Origin: Pseudomonadota bacterium
GTDB lineage: Bacteria; Desulfobacterota; Desulfovibrionia; Desulfovibrionales; Desulfovibrionaceae
Reading direction: 5' to 3'
Length of the DNA stretch: 64,000 nucleotides
Assembly: GCA_023419375.1 (NCBI GenBank)
Contig: JAEZYD010000024.1
Span: 1-64,000 of the forward strand
The translations under genes and the position numbers were made by a program. Position 1 is the stretch's first letter; every line of letters begins with the position of its first letter. Under the pieces are notes generated by a model that was given only the letters and a program-made list of their open reading frames with translations, was not told the origin of the DNA and did not search any database. Below, in pieces: positions 44,624-53,854 of the stretch.

Positions 44624-46516
44624 TCAGTTCAGCCCCTTGCACAGACGCCACAACGTACTGCGGCTGATGCCCAGCAGAGCCGCTGCCCGAACCTTTGAAT
44701 TGCCGCAGCTATGCAGGGCTTCGCGCACGCTCTCAGGGGTGAGAATCTTGCGCTCCATGACAGTCTTTGCGGTTTGCGGCAAACCGGGATGGCGCAGTTC
44801 TTCAAGCAGGCGTTCTCCGGCAGAGGTATCATAGCCATGCGGTGAAACAACCGTCAGCCGTTCAGCCACCGTACGCAGCTGCCGCACGTTGCCCGGCCAG
44901 GGCAGGGCCTGCAAGGCCTGAACAAAGGTTTCAGGCAGTTGCAGGCGCGGCCTTTGTTCTGCGGCGTACTGGGCGTGAAACTCCTGCAAAAAAGCCTCTA
45001 CAAGCAGGGGGATATCTTCCTTACGTTCCCGAAGCGGAGGGATGTGCAACGGCAACACATGCAGCCGGTAATACAGATCTTCGCGCAGTCTTCCTTCTGC
45101 AACATCCTGCCACAGATCGCTGTTGGCGGCGGCAATGATGCGCACATCAGCCGGAACAACCACATTGCTGCCAAGGCGCATGATCTCTTTTTCCTGCAAT
45201 ACGCGCAGCAGGCGCGTCTGAAACGAAGGCGAAATGGTTCCCACCTCGTCCAAAAACAGGGTGCCACCCTGCGCCAGCTCAAAAATACCGATCTTTCCGC
45301 CTCTACGCCCGCCGGTAAACGTGCCTTCCGCATAGCCAAAAAGTTCGCTTTCCAGCAGGGATTCTGGCATGGCCGCGCAGTTCAGCGACACAAAGGGCCC
45401 GACCCTGCGGGGGGACGCATTATGTATGCCCTGCGCCAGAATTTCCTTGCCCGTGCCGCTTTCGCCAGTAATGCACACGCCTGCTTCCGAAGCGGCATAC
45501 AGCCGGGCCTGCTCCAAGAGCGACTCCACGCTGCTGCTGGTGTGCAAAAAATTCTCAAGGGTATAGCGCGCCTTGAACCCTCGATTATAAGCCTGCCGGA
45601 CTCTTTCCTCCGCCTGGAGGATGCGCGAGGCAGGCTGCATGCTGAAGACCGCACCGGCAGGTTTTTTACCCACGCGGATGGGGATGGTGTTGACGATAAG
45701 CTGCTCGCGCTGTTTGCCGGCCGCCGTCACATTGTGCAGAGGTTCGTGCCGTTCATGGGCGCTGGCAAGGGGCAAAGCAGGAAATACGCTGCTGACGGGC
45801 GTGCCAATGACGTTGAGCGCATTGACCTGAAGCATGCTGCAGGCCTGAGGATTGATTTCCTCAATGGCGCCGCGCTCGTCCACAGCCAGAATGCCTTCAG
45901 AAATCCCGTCAAGAATGCTGCGGTAGCGCTCCTTTTCCTTAAGAGTCTTGCGCCTTGTCTGCACAACGTTAACGATGCTGTCAAAAAAGCTGGCAGGTAT
46001 CTCAGGCTGATCGTGCAGATCAACAAAGGGCAGGCCGCATTTTTGGGCCGCCCTGCGGGTAATATCGCCGCCAACAACGATTTCAAGCCCCTGTTGCTGG
46101 GCATGCAGCACACCTTCTTCAAGGCTGCGCTTGTCGCTGTACAGGATGATCTCGGGCTGAAAACCCAGCAATTCCTCGCACAGAGCCAGATTACACTCCC
46201 CGGTGCGTATCTGGGTAATACCAATGCGCTGCCCCATGGTTGAAGCTTTTTTGAGCGCTCGCAGCTGATTGGCCGTGGTATCCGGCAAGGCCACCACCGG
46301 CACGGAAAGCTGCCGCAGAATGTAGGCCGTCCCTCTGCGCGACAGGATGACTTCAACCCCCTGCGCCTCAATGATCTGCCGTACAGGTTCAACGGCATCC
46401 TCAAGATCGAAGACCGCCTCCACAAGCCGACAGGGCTTGTCCTCCAGCACCTTGCGAACATTGTCCACATTGCGTTGCGATGAAAAAACCAGACCGATTA
46501 CAGGGGAAGCGTTCAT
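44624..46516 (-). CDS. PrpR-like sigma54-dependent activator of the mfr operon
   Basis: The protein is about 630 aa. An N-terminal PrpR_N-type sensor (about residues 5-185, containing GVEVILSRRGTAYILRQ) is followed by a PAS domain (RSILDGISEGILAVDERGAIEEINPQA), an AAA+ domain (Walker A GESGTGKE, Walker B GGTLFLDEVGTIS) and a Fis-type HTH (SKVRAAALLGISRSTLWRLCK). The sigma54 loop reads GTFTGG. AAGGAG lies 5 bases before the ATG at 46516; the frame is open to 46573. PrpR_N domains sense small carboxylates or 2-methylcitrate. Divergent from the fumarate reductase operon with a TGGCAC promoter, it is likely to respond to fumarate, succinate or a related acid. Confidence 0.88.
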   Translation of the reverse strand: MNASPVIGLVFSSQRNVDNVRKVLEDKPCRLVEAVFDLEDAVEPVRQIIEAQGVEVILSRRGTAYILRQLSVPVVALPDTTANQLRALKKASTMGQRIGITQIRTGECNLALCEELLGFQPEIILYSDKRSLEEGVLHAQQQGLEIVVGGDITRRAAQKCGLPFVDLHDQPEIPASFFDSIVNVVQTRRKTLKEKERYRSILDGISEGILAVDERGAIEEINPQACSMLQVNALNVIGTPVSSVFPALPLASAHERHEPLHNVTAAGKQREQLIVNTIPIRVGKKPAGAVFSMQPASRILQAEERVRQAYNRGFKARYTLENFLHTSSSVESLLEQARLYAASEAGVCITGESGTGKEILAQGIHNASPRRVGPFVSLNCAAMPESLLESELFGYAEGTFTGGRRGGKIGIFELAQGGTLFLDEVGTISPSFQTRLLRVLQEKEIMRLGSNVVVPADVRIIAAANSDLWQDVAEGRLREDLYYRLHVLPLHIPPLRERKEDIPLLVEAFLQEFHAQYAAEQRPRLQLPETFVQALQALPWPGNVRQLRTVAERLTVVSPHGYDTSAGERLLEELRHPGLPQTAKTVMERKILTPESVREALHSCGNSKVRAAALLGISRSTLWRLCKGLN

Positions 46517-46575
46517 GCGGGCTCCTTGCTGCCCCGGAGCATAGGCTGCAAGTTGCGCGGATGCAAGTTTCATTG

Positions 46576-46610
46576 CGTTTCAATAAAACTATTGAAACGT
46601 TTCTGAAACG
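46576..46610. promoter_or_regulatory. Perfect inverted repeat plus half site, candidate enhancer
   Basis: The arms CGTTTCAATA (46576-46585) and TATTGAAACG (46590-46599) are separated by 4 bases, with a further GAAACG half site ending at 46610. It lies 60-95 bp upstream of the activator start and about 140-170 bp upstream of the sigma54 promoter of mfrA, fitting a shared enhancer/autoregulation site. Confidence 0.65.
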
Positions 46611-46747
46611 TTTTTACTGCTCCACAAGGGCTGGGGCAGCGGCATAGGGCACGCTGCCGCAAAAATATTCATAACAAAGAGTTTTTATTAAAAAATTCTG
46701 ACAAGCCGGATTCATTGTTTGCACAGCGCACACACACTTGCACTTTT

Positions 46748-46762
46748 TGGCACAAAACTTGT
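46748..46762 (+). promoter_or_regulatory. Sigma54-like promoter of the mfr operon
   Basis: TGGCAC, five bases, then TTGT: a perfect -24 element, while the -12 element has GT for GC. It sits 53 bases upstream of the mfrA start. Confidence 0.7.
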
Positions 46763-46815
46763 TAAAGACGAGCACATATATATTCCCTCTTTGTCTATTG
46801 CATCTGGAGGAAACA

Positions 46816-48660
46816 ATGTCAGAAAAAAAACTGTTCATGAACCGACGCACCTTCATCAAGGCCTCGGTGGTCACGGCAGGCGCCCTGACCTTTACCTTCG
46901 GTCTGGGTGGGTTTGGTTCATCCCTTTGGGCCGCCAACAACAAACCCATGCTGGATTTTGACATCATTGTCATCGGCTCTGGCGGCGCTGGCCTGCGCGC
47001 GGCGGTTTCCGCCATGGAAGCCAACCCCAAGGCCCGCATCTGCGTGGTCGCCAAAACCATGCCCACCCGCTGCGCCACAGCCATGGCCGAGGGCGGCATC
47101 AACGGCGTTATCGATTTCAGCAAGGGCGATTCTTATGACCTGCACGCCTTTGATACTGTCAAAGGCGGCGACTACCTTGTGGATCAGGACGCTGTGCTGG
47201 ATTTCTGCGAAGAAGCAGGCCGCACCATCCACGCCCTTGATTACCTTGGCATGCCTTTTTCGCGCGATGATGCCGGTGCGCCCAAGGCTCGCTACGCCGG
47301 CGGCGCGTCCAAGGTCCGCTGTATTTATTCGGCCGACAAGACAGGCCACATTGTTATCCAGACCCTGTTTGCCGAGGCGCTTACGCGCGGGGTCAAATTT
47401 CTCATGGATTACCAGCTGCTCGACATTGGCAAAAGCAATGGCGCGCTGGAAGGCGTTGTGCTGCGCAATATCCGCACAGGCGAAATCATGCCCGTGCGGG
47501 CCAAGGCAGTCATTATGGCCAGCGGCGGCTACAGCCGGGTGTACTGGAACCGCTCGTCCACTCCCTATGTGGCGACAGGCGATGGGCCTGCGGCAGCCCT
47601 GCGCGCCGGGGTTCCCATGAAAGATCCCGAGATGACGCAGTTTCACCCCACGGGTGTTGTTCACGGCGGCGTACTTATTACAGAAGCGGCACGCGGCGAA
47701 GGCGGCTATCTGATCAATCGCCTGGGTGAACGCTTCATGTCCCGCTACGCCAAGGATCGCATGGAACTGGCCCCCCGCGACATTGTATCGCGCTCCATCG
47801 AATCGGAAATTCTCGCTGGCCGTGGCTTTGGCGAGGGCATGGAGTCCTATGTCTACCTTGACTTGCGCCACCTGGGCGAAGCCAAGATCGACAAGGATCT
47901 GCCGCTGATCCGCCACATTGGCAAACTGTTTGAAGGTATCGACCTCGTCAAGGAACCCATGATCATCAGGCCCACGGCCCACTACTGCATGGGTGGCATT
48001 GACGTGCTGAACTACCGCCAGATGAACACCTCCCTGCCGGGGCTGTACGCCGCCGGGGAAGCATCCAACGTTTCCATCCACGGCGCCAACCGCCTTGGCG
48101 GCAATTCACTGGCAGAGGCTTCGGCCACCGGCAACTGGGCCGGGCAGGGCGCCGCCGCCTACGCCAAAGGGTCCTCGCCTGCAGCCGAAGGCAAAAACCT
48201 GCTCGAACTGTGCAGCAAGTGGACAGACCACTACGCCAAGGTTACCGCCCGCACTGCCAAGACGGACATTTTTGCCATCCGCGAACGCCTTGGCGAGGTC
48301 ATGTGGGACGACATGGGCATCTTCCGCACCGAAGACAAAATGCGGCAGGCTGCCGAAGAGCTGGATTCCCTCTCCAAAGCATACGAAGACGCCAGCGTAC
48401 CCTGCACCAATCCAGCCTACAACACGCTCTACACCCAGTACGTGGAACTGGGCAATCTGCTCACCTGCGCCAAGGCGGCGACCCTTGCCGCAAGGGCGCG
48501 GCAGGAATCACGCGGGGCTCACTGCCGCACAGATTTTCCCAAGCGTGATGACGAACGCTTTCTCAAGCACTCGCTCGTTACCCTGGCCGATGGCGGCATG
48601 AAGCTGGACTGGCGCGACGTGAGCATCACCAAATTCAAGCCTCAGGAGCGTAAGTACTGA
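46816..48660 (+). CDS. mfrA: MfrA-type periplasmic fumarate reductase flavoprotein
   Basis: The protein is 614 aa. A Tat signal (FMNRRTFIKASVVTAG) places it in the periplasm, unlike FrdA/SdhA. FAD binding: VIGSGGAGLRAAV and GGSGGYSRV-like MASGGYSRVYWN. Catalytic blocks: QFHPTGV, TEAARGEGG, LAPRDIVSRSI, RPTAHYCMGGI and HGANRLGGNSLAE. The segment aligned with the FAD-linking His of FrdA (RSHTVAAEGG) reads RCATAMAEGG, so the covalent His is absent. With MfrB and MfrE it forms the 8-methylmenaquinol (or menaquinol) fumarate reductase described in Wolinella and Campylobacter. GGAGG lies before the ATG at 46816; the open frame further upstream contains the promoter. Confidence 0.9.
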   Translation: MSEKKLFMNRRTFIKASVVTAGALTFTFGLGGFGSSLWAANNKPMLDFDIIVIGSGGAGLRAAVSAMEANPKARICVVAKTMPTRCATAMAEGGINGVIDFSKGDSYDLHAFDTVKGGDYLVDQDAVLDFCEEAGRTIHALDYLGMPFSRDDAGAPKARYAGGASKVRCIYSADKTGHIVIQTLFAEALTRGVKFLMDYQLLDIGKSNGALEGVVLRNIRTGEIMPVRAKAVIMASGGYSRVYWNRSSTPYVATGDGPAAALRAGVPMKDPEMTQFHPTGVVHGGVLITEAARGEGGYLINRLGERFMSRYAKDRMELAPRDIVSRSIESEILAGRGFGEGMESYVYLDLRHLGEAKIDKDLPLIRHIGKLFEGIDLVKEPMIIRPTAHYCMGGIDVLNYRQMNTSLPGLYAAGEASNVSIHGANRLGGNSLAEASATGNWAGQGAAAYAKGSSPAAEGKNLLELCSKWTDHYAKVTARTAKTDIFAIRERLGEVMWDDMGIFRTEDKMRQAAEELDSLSKAYEDASVPCTNPAYNTLYTQYVELGNLLTCAKAATLAARARQESRGAHCRTDFPKRDDERFLKHSLVTLADGGMKLDWRDVSITKFKPQERKY

Positions 48661-49631
48661 TGAACGACGCAGTATTCATAGTTATTGAGCGTTTTGACGG
48701 AAAAAAAAGCTTCCCGCAGGAGTACACGCTGACCCGCGCGGACGTGCACAATAAAACAGTGCTCAGCACCCTGATTTTTATCAAGGAGCATCTGGACCCC
48801 ACTCTCAACTTTACCGCTGCGTGCCGCATGGCCATTTGCGGCGCTTGCGGCGTCAGGCTCAACGGGCAGCCCATCATCGCCTGCGACACCAGCATGGAAG
48901 ATCAGCTGGCGCTGTATGGCACCAACAGGGTTACCATTGCGCCGCTTGCCAATTTCAAGGTTATTTCAGACCTGGTGGTGGATTGGGAACCCGCGCTTGA
49001 AAATCTGCGCAAGGTTCACCCCTCGCTGGTGGCCCGCAAGGAATTTTCTAAGGCAAAAGGCTGCAAGCAAAGCGCTGACGATATGGAAAAAATCGCGGAC
49101 ATGTGGGACTGCGTCCTTTGCGGATGCTGCGCATCGTCCTGCAACAAACTTGCCGTCAACCGGGCAGACTACCTTGAGCCCTTTGTCTTCAACATCGCCG
49201 CCCGCATGTCGGTGGATTCACGCAGCAAAGACCCCATGGTTCACGCCAAGCCGGCTTTTGACAACGGCCTGTGGAAATGCGTGCATTGCCAGGAATGCGC
49301 CAACGTATGCCCCAAGCATATCAAGCCGGTGGAAGGCATAAGCATGATGCGCAATATCACCGTGAACCGGGGACTCAACCAGGGCAAAGGGCCGGAGCAT
49401 GCCGAAGCATTCCTGACCGACATGCGCGACACGGGCCGCCTTAACGAAATGAAAATGGCCCTGCGCACAGAAGGCGTAACCGCCATGACCAGAGTCGGCC
49501 TTGCCGTCAACCTGCTGCGTCACGGCAAGGTTCACCCCACAGAGCTTTTGGGCAACGACCCCATCAAGGGACAGGCCGATTTTGTCCGCATTCTTGATCT
49601 GGCAAAAGCTGATGCCAAGGGTAAGGAGTAA
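48660..49631 (+). CDS. mfrB: MfrB-type iron-sulfur subunit
   Basis: The protein is 323 aa, longer than FrdB. The [2Fe-2S] ligands lie in CRMAICGACGVRLNGQPIIAC. The [4Fe-4S]/[3Fe-4S] motifs are CVLCGCCASSC and CVHCQECANVCPKH. It carries electrons from MfrE to the flavin subunit. Its ATG overlaps the mfrA stop codon by one base, so the genes are tightly coupled. The protein has no signal peptide of its own and would be co-exported with MfrA in the folded state. Confidence 0.9.
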   Translation: MNDAVFIVIERFDGKKSFPQEYTLTRADVHNKTVLSTLIFIKEHLDPTLNFTAACRMAICGACGVRLNGQPIIACDTSMEDQLALYGTNRVTIAPLANFKVISDLVVDWEPALENLRKVHPSLVARKEFSKAKGCKQSADDMEKIADMWDCVLCGCCASSCNKLAVNRADYLEPFVFNIAARMSVDSRSKDPMVHAKPAFDNGLWKCVHCQECANVCPKHIKPVEGISMMRNITVNRGLNQGKGPEHAEAFLTDMRDTGRLNEMKMALRTEGVTAMTRVGLAVNLLRHGKVHPTELLGNDPIKGQADFVRILDLAKADAKGKE

Positions 49632-49634
49632 ACC

Positions 49635-50504
49635 ATGCTGAAGCGTTATGCTTTTTTTCCCGGTTGTGTGCTGAATGCCGCCGCCAGCGAAGCGCGCACA
49701 GCCCTGGAGGCCAGTGCAAAACTGCTGGACGTGGAACTGGTGGAGATACCGGGCTGGAGCTGTTGCGGCGCATCGCATGTGCAGGACATAGCCCCCAATG
49801 AGGCTCTGGCCGCCAATGCCCGCAATCTGGCGTTGGGCGAACAGATCGGCGCTCCGGTTATCACCGCGTGCAGCACCTGCTCCCTCATGCTGCGCACCGC
49901 CAAGTCCGAGCTTGATCATGGCAAGAAAGATCAGGCAAACCGCTGGCTTTCGCCCGCCAATCTTGAATACAAAGGCACTGCGGAAGTAACCACCCTTCTG
50001 TGGGAACTTGCCAAAGACCTGCCCGCCCTCAAGGCAAAGGTCAAAAAACCTCTCACAGGGTTGAACGTGGCCTGCTTTTATGGCTGCCACAGCATACGGC
50101 CCGAACCCATCATAAACTTTGAAAGCTCGCGCGTGCCGCACAGCCTGGAAGATATCGTCGTTGCTCTGGGCGCTACGCCGGTACCCTATGCCCGCCGCCT
50201 TGACTGCTGCGGTTTCCACGCGGTGTACCCGGCGGAACACGATGCCATGGTGATGATCTCGTCGCTGGTGACAGACGCCGCCAAGGCCAAGGCCCACTGC
50301 GTTGTGTCGCCCTGCCCCCTGTGCCAGATGCAACTGGACATGTATCAGGGCAATGCCGCTGACGTGACAGGCAGCAATGCCTCCGTGCCTGCGTTGCACC
50401 TGCCTCAGTTGCTGGCCATTGCACTGGGAGCCTCGCCTGAATCTCTGGGTCTGGACAGGCTCATTGTGGCCCCCGATGGGCTGAAAAAGGTTCTTTCGCT
50501 GTAG
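49635..50504 (+). CDS. mfrE: MfrE-type subunit, HdrB-like CCG-domain protein
   Basis: The protein is 289 aa with two CCG domains: GWSCCGASH with CSTCSLML, and RLDCCGFH with SPCPLCQMQLD. These are the Cys clusters that hold an HdrB-type noncubane Fe-S cluster. It replaces the diheme cytochrome b of other fumarate reductases and connects to the quinol pool. There are no transmembrane helices, so membrane attachment must be by amphipathic segments. It starts 3 bp after the mfrB stop. Confidence 0.9.
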   Translation: MLKRYAFFPGCVLNAAASEARTALEASAKLLDVELVEIPGWSCCGASHVQDIAPNEALAANARNLALGEQIGAPVITACSTCSLMLRTAKSELDHGKKDQANRWLSPANLEYKGTAEVTTLLWELAKDLPALKAKVKKPLTGLNVACFYGCHSIRPEPIINFESSRVPHSLEDIVVALGATPVPYARRLDCCGFHAVYPAEHDAMVMISSLVTDAAKAKAHCVVSPCPLCQMQLDMYQGNAADVTGSNASVPALHLPQLLAIALGASPESLGLDRLIVAPDGLKKVLSL

Positions 50505-50544
50505 CAGACAGCGTCATTCATTATCCGTACCAAGGGGAACCAAG

Positions 50545-51327
50545 ATGAACAATATTCTCAGGTCTGTATGTCTGGCTGTATGCGGCACGGCTTTGCTGGC
50601 CCTTGCAAGCCTGGCCAGTGCTGCTGAAATCAGCGTTGTCAGCTCCGGCGGCTTTGCAGCCGCCTACAAGGCGCTTTGCCCGGGGTTTGAAAAGGCCACG
50701 GGCGATACCCTCAAATCCGCGTGGGGACCGTCCATGGGCGATACCCAAAACGCCATACCCCAACGCCTGGAACGCGGGGAGGCCATTGACGTGGTCATCA
50801 TGGTGGGCAATTCGCTCGACAAGCTGGTCAAGGAAGGCAAGGTCGATCCGTCAAGTACGGTACTGCTGGCACGCTCCAAAGTTGCTCTGGCTGTAAAGGC
50901 AGGAGCGCCCTCCCCTGATATCTCGACCGTGGAGGCTCTGAAGCAGACCATGCTCAAGGCCAAAAGCATTGCCTATTCAGACAGCGCCAGCGGCACCTAT
51001 ATCGCCAAGGTTCTGATTCCCAAGCTGGGCCTTTCGGATGCCCTCAAGGACAAGGCCCGCATGATCCCTGCGGAGCCTGTGGGCAAGGTGGTAGCCCGTG
51101 GCGAGGCCGAGATCGGCTTTCAACAGCTCAGCGAACTCAAACCCATTGAAGGTATCCATATTGTGGGCCTGATCCCCGAAGCCGTGCAGGAAGTAACGCT
51201 GTTCTCCGCCGGCATGGTCAAGGGAGCCAAAAACCCGGAAGGCGCAAAGGCCCTGCTGAAGTACCTTGCTTCGCCGCAATCCGCCAAAGTCATTGACGAT
51301 ACAGGCCTGGAAGCGGCCAACCGCTAA
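50545..51327 (+). CDS. Orphan ModA-like periplasmic binding protein in the mfr operon
   Basis: The protein is 260 aa with a Sec signal ending ASLASA. The mature part EISVVSSGGFAAAYKALCPGFEKATGD is the substrate-binding fold of the ModA-type family (PF13531-like). It lies 40 bp after mfrE, before a strong terminator, so it is the last gene of the mfr operon. No permease or ATPase is nearby on this strand. It may bind a C4-dicarboxylate or other anion used by the reductase, or a metal oxyanion. Substrate unknown. Confidence 0.78.
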   Translation: MNNILRSVCLAVCGTALLALASLASAAEISVVSSGGFAAAYKALCPGFEKATGDTLKSAWGPSMGDTQNAIPQRLERGEAIDVVIMVGNSLDKLVKEGKVDPSSTVLLARSKVALAVKAGAPSPDISTVEALKQTMLKAKSIAYSDSASGTYIAKVLIPKLGLSDALKDKARMIPAEPVGKVVARGEAEIGFQQLSELKPIEGIHIVGLIPEAVQEVTLFSAGMVKGAKNPEGAKALLKYLASPQSAKVIDDTGLEAANR

Positions 51328-51342
51328 CATGTGATCCATAAT

Positions 51343-51383
51343 GCAAAAAGCCCCTGTCCGTATGATGGACAGGGGCTTTTTGC
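51343..51383. terminator. Terminator between the mfr operon and modC
   Basis: A 17-bp stem (arms contain AAAAAGCCCCTGTCC and GGACAGGGGCTTTTT) with an 7-base loop is A-rich on one side and T-rich on the other, so it works for both convergent units. Confidence 0.88.
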
Positions 51384-51446
51384 ATATAAAGGGCATCGGG
51401 GTTGAACCTGAGCCTGCAAATCATCCGACAAACTTTTGCGCGCCGG

Positions 51447-52196
51447 TCAGGCCCAGGCCTGCTCCTGCAAATGCCGCAAACACTTGCCCGCTGTGGCAAA
51501 ATCCTTGCGCAGATCGGCATAGTCCGGCACCGTGCGCGCCCCGCCCCGGTCATAGAGCACAAGGCCGCCCGCAAAGGTATCCACATCGTCTGGGTCGTGG
51601 CTGATAATCACGGCGGGGATTGTCAGGTCATCCATCAGTTCGAGCAGTTCTTCGCGCAGACGCTCGCGCAGCAGGGGATCAAGCGCGGAAAAAGGCTCAT
51701 CAAGCAGCAGGAGCAAGGGGTCGGCATTGAGCGCCCGCGCCAGAGCCGCGCGCTGCCGCTGCCCGCCCGATATCTGCGAGGGCAGGTGAGCCGCCAGATG
51801 CCCGATGCCCAAGCGTTCCAGCATGGCCTGCGCCTTGTCGCGCTCCTCGCCGCATACCTTCCAGGGCCAGCAGCCCGTGCGCGGATAGGCCACGTTCTGC
51901 AACAGGCTCAGGTGCGGAAACAGGGCGTAATCCTGAAACATATAGCCGATGCGCCGCTTCTGCACAGAAACAAACACGCCCTGCGCAGCATCGTACAACG
52001 TGCAGTCGCCAATGCGGATGTGCCCTGCGTCGGGCTTGGTCAGTCCTGCCAGGCACTGCATGGTCAGCGACTTGCCGGAACCGGATGGGCCAAAAAGCAC
52101 CGCGCACTTGTGCTCGTCGCCGATCTCGTAGCCTACGTCCAGATTGAAAGGGGTAACCCCGTTCCTGAAACTTTTTATCAGTCGCAAGGAGATCAT
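51447..52196 (-). CDS. modC: Molybdate/tungstate ABC transporter ATPase
   Basis: The protein is 249 aa: Walker A GPSGSGKS, Q-loop MFQDYALFP, signature SGGQRQRAAL, Walker B LLLLDEPFSALD and switch HDPDDV. It has no C-terminal TOBE domain, unlike E. coli ModC (about 350 aa); molybdate sensing is instead present in the TunR-like protein upstream. The ATG at 52196 overlaps the modB stop (ATGA), which fixes this start over a frame open to 52253. Confidence 0.88.
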   Translation of the reverse strand: MISLRLIKSFRNGVTPFNLDVGYEIGDEHKCAVLFGPSGSGKSLTMQCLAGLTKPDAGHIRIGDCTLYDAAQGVFVSVQKRRIGYMFQDYALFPHLSLLQNVAYPRTGCWPWKVCGEERDKAQAMLERLGIGHLAAHLPSQISGGQRQRAALARALNADPLLLLLDEPFSALDPLLRERLREELLELMDDLTIPAVIISHDPDDVDTFAGGLVLYDRGGARTVPDYADLRKDFATAGKCLRHLQEQAWA

Positions 52197-52873
52197 CTGC
52201 GCCGCCCCTTGAGTTTCACAAGCAGTTCCGCCGCCATCAGCAGGGTCACGCACACGGCGGAGGTAATGAACACAAGCCAGGAGGCCTGGAGGTCATTGCC
52301 CGCCTGAAAGGCATCGTAGATGGCGAGGGCCAGAGTCTGGGTCTTGCCGGGGATATTGCCTGCAATCATCAGGGTTGCGCCAAATTCGCCCATGCCGCGC
52401 GCAAAGGCCAGCATGATGCCCGCAAAAATCCCCTTCCAGGCCAAGGGCAGCGACACGCTGATAAACACCCGCCATTCCGAGGCTCCAAGCGTGCGGGCCG
52501 CGTCTTCCAGATGTTTGTCCACCTGCTCCAGGGCCGCGCGGGCAGACTTGTAGATGAGCGGAAACACCACAACAGTGGCTGCGACCACAGCCCCCTGCCA
52601 GGAAAAAATCAGGTTGATGCCCAGTTCCGCCAGCCCATGCCCAAAAACGCCGCGCCGCCCCACCAGCAAGATGAGATAGTAGCCCAGCACTGTGGGAGGC
52701 AGCACCAACGGCAGCGAACACAGGGCGTCCAGCAGCGCGGGCATGGGGCCCTTTTTGCGGGCCAGCCGCCAAGCCGCCAGCGTTGCCACAACAAAGGAAA
52801 CAGCCGTAGCCGCCCCTGCCACGCGCAACGAAAGCTCCAGCGGGCTCCATATAAACGCCAGGTCAAAATCCAT
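52193..52873 (-). CDS. modB: Molybdate/tungstate ABC transporter permease
   Basis: The protein is 226 aa with five membrane helices. The conserved EAA loop reads LEDAARTLGASEWRVFISVSLPLAWKGIFAG and is followed by FARGMGEFGATLMIAGN. The signature fits ModB. I used the ATG at 52873, from which the first helix follows normally; the frame is open to 52969 but that part is not hydrophobic. Genes run modA-modB-modC on the minus strand. Confidence 0.9.
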   Translation of the reverse strand: MDFDLAFIWSPLELSLRVAGAATAVSFVVATLAAWRLARKKGPMPALLDALCSLPLVLPPTVLGYYLILLVGRRGVFGHGLAELGINLIFSWQGAVVAATVVVFPLIYKSARAALEQVDKHLEDAARTLGASEWRVFISVSLPLAWKGIFAGIMLAFARGMGEFGATLMIAGNIPGKTQTLALAIYDAFQAGNDLQASWLVFITSAVCVTLLMAAELLVKLKGRRR

Positions 52874-53019
52874 TTCCAACTCTGCCCCCTGCCACCGACC
52901 GGATCCGTTGATGCATAAAAAATGAGGGCGGTTGCCGCTTCTGCCAAAACGGCAACCGCCAGTAAGCACAATCCATTATTGCAGGCCGGTGCGCAAGGGC
53001 GCGGGCCTGCCTTCATGCG

Positions 53020-53787
53020 CTACGGCTTGGAGAAACCGTACTTGGCAAGTACTGCCTGCCCTTCGGGCGAAAGCACAAAGTTCAGAAATTCCTGGCCCAT
53101 CTTGGCGTCCTTGCCGGTGGTGGCCACGGCGATGGGATAGCTCACGGGATCGTGGCCTTCCACAATCATGACCACTTCAACCTTGTCCGCCAGCTGCTTG
53201 GCATCGGTGCGGTAGACAAAACCGGCATCAACTTCGCCGCGGGCCACATAGTCCAGCACCTGGCGCACGCTGTTGCCCATAATAAGCTGGGGCTGCACGG
53301 CTTCCCACAGCTTGGCGGTGTTCAGCGCGTCCTTGGTGTAACGGCCTGCGGGCACGGAATCGGGATTACCGATGGCAACGCGCTTGAAGGCCTTGATGTC
53401 TTCAAGCTTGGCGGGCTTTTTGGAGCCAGCGGGCACGATAAGCACGAGGTCGTTGAGCGCAAAGTCCTTGCGCGTAGCAGGGTCAACAACCTTGGCGGCC
53501 ACGGCCTTGTCCATGGTGGCCTGGTCGGCAGAGGCAAAAACATCTACGGGCGCGCCTTCCTGAATCTGTTTGAGCAGCGGATTGGAGGCAGCGTAATTGG
53601 TGTGCACCTGCAAGCCCGTGTGTTTCTTTTCAAACACGCCCTTGATTTCGTTAAAGGCATTGGTAAGGCTGGCAGCGGCAGAAACCGTCATTTCAGCAGC
53701 CTGAACGGGAAGGCTGAGCAGGGCCACGCAGCCCAGCGCCAAAGCTATGCGGCAAAATGCCCCACGCGCGTATGCAGTCTTTTTCAT
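53020..53787 (-). CDS. modA: Molybdate/tungstate-binding periplasmic protein
   Basis: The protein is 255 aa with a Sec signal ending PVQAAE. Mature start: TVSAAASLTNAFNEI, the oxyanion-binding motif of ModA with serines, followed by ADQATMDKAVAA and GNPDSVPAGRYT. It delivers molybdate or tungstate to ModBC. Tungsten is as plausible as molybdenum in a sulfate reducer with W-dependent formate dehydrogenases; the sequence does not decide. An inverted repeat in the region shared with tunR may be its operator. Confidence 0.9.
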   Translation of the reverse strand: MKKTAYARGAFCRIALALGCVALLSLPVQAAEMTVSAAASLTNAFNEIKGVFEKKHTGLQVHTNYAASNPLLKQIQEGAPVDVFASADQATMDKAVAAKVVDPATRKDFALNDLVLIVPAGSKKPAKLEDIKAFKRVAIGNPDSVPAGRYTKDALNTAKLWEAVQPQLIMGNSVRQVLDYVARGEVDAGFVYRTDAKQLADKVEVVMIVEGHDPVSYPIAVATTGKDAKMGQEFLNFVLSPEGQAVLAKYGFSKP

Positions 53788-53854
53788 GAAATTCCTCCGT
53801 GCGCCAAAAGCGCGGTTTGTACGTCAACAGTACAGAACCTTAGAAGGCGAGCAA

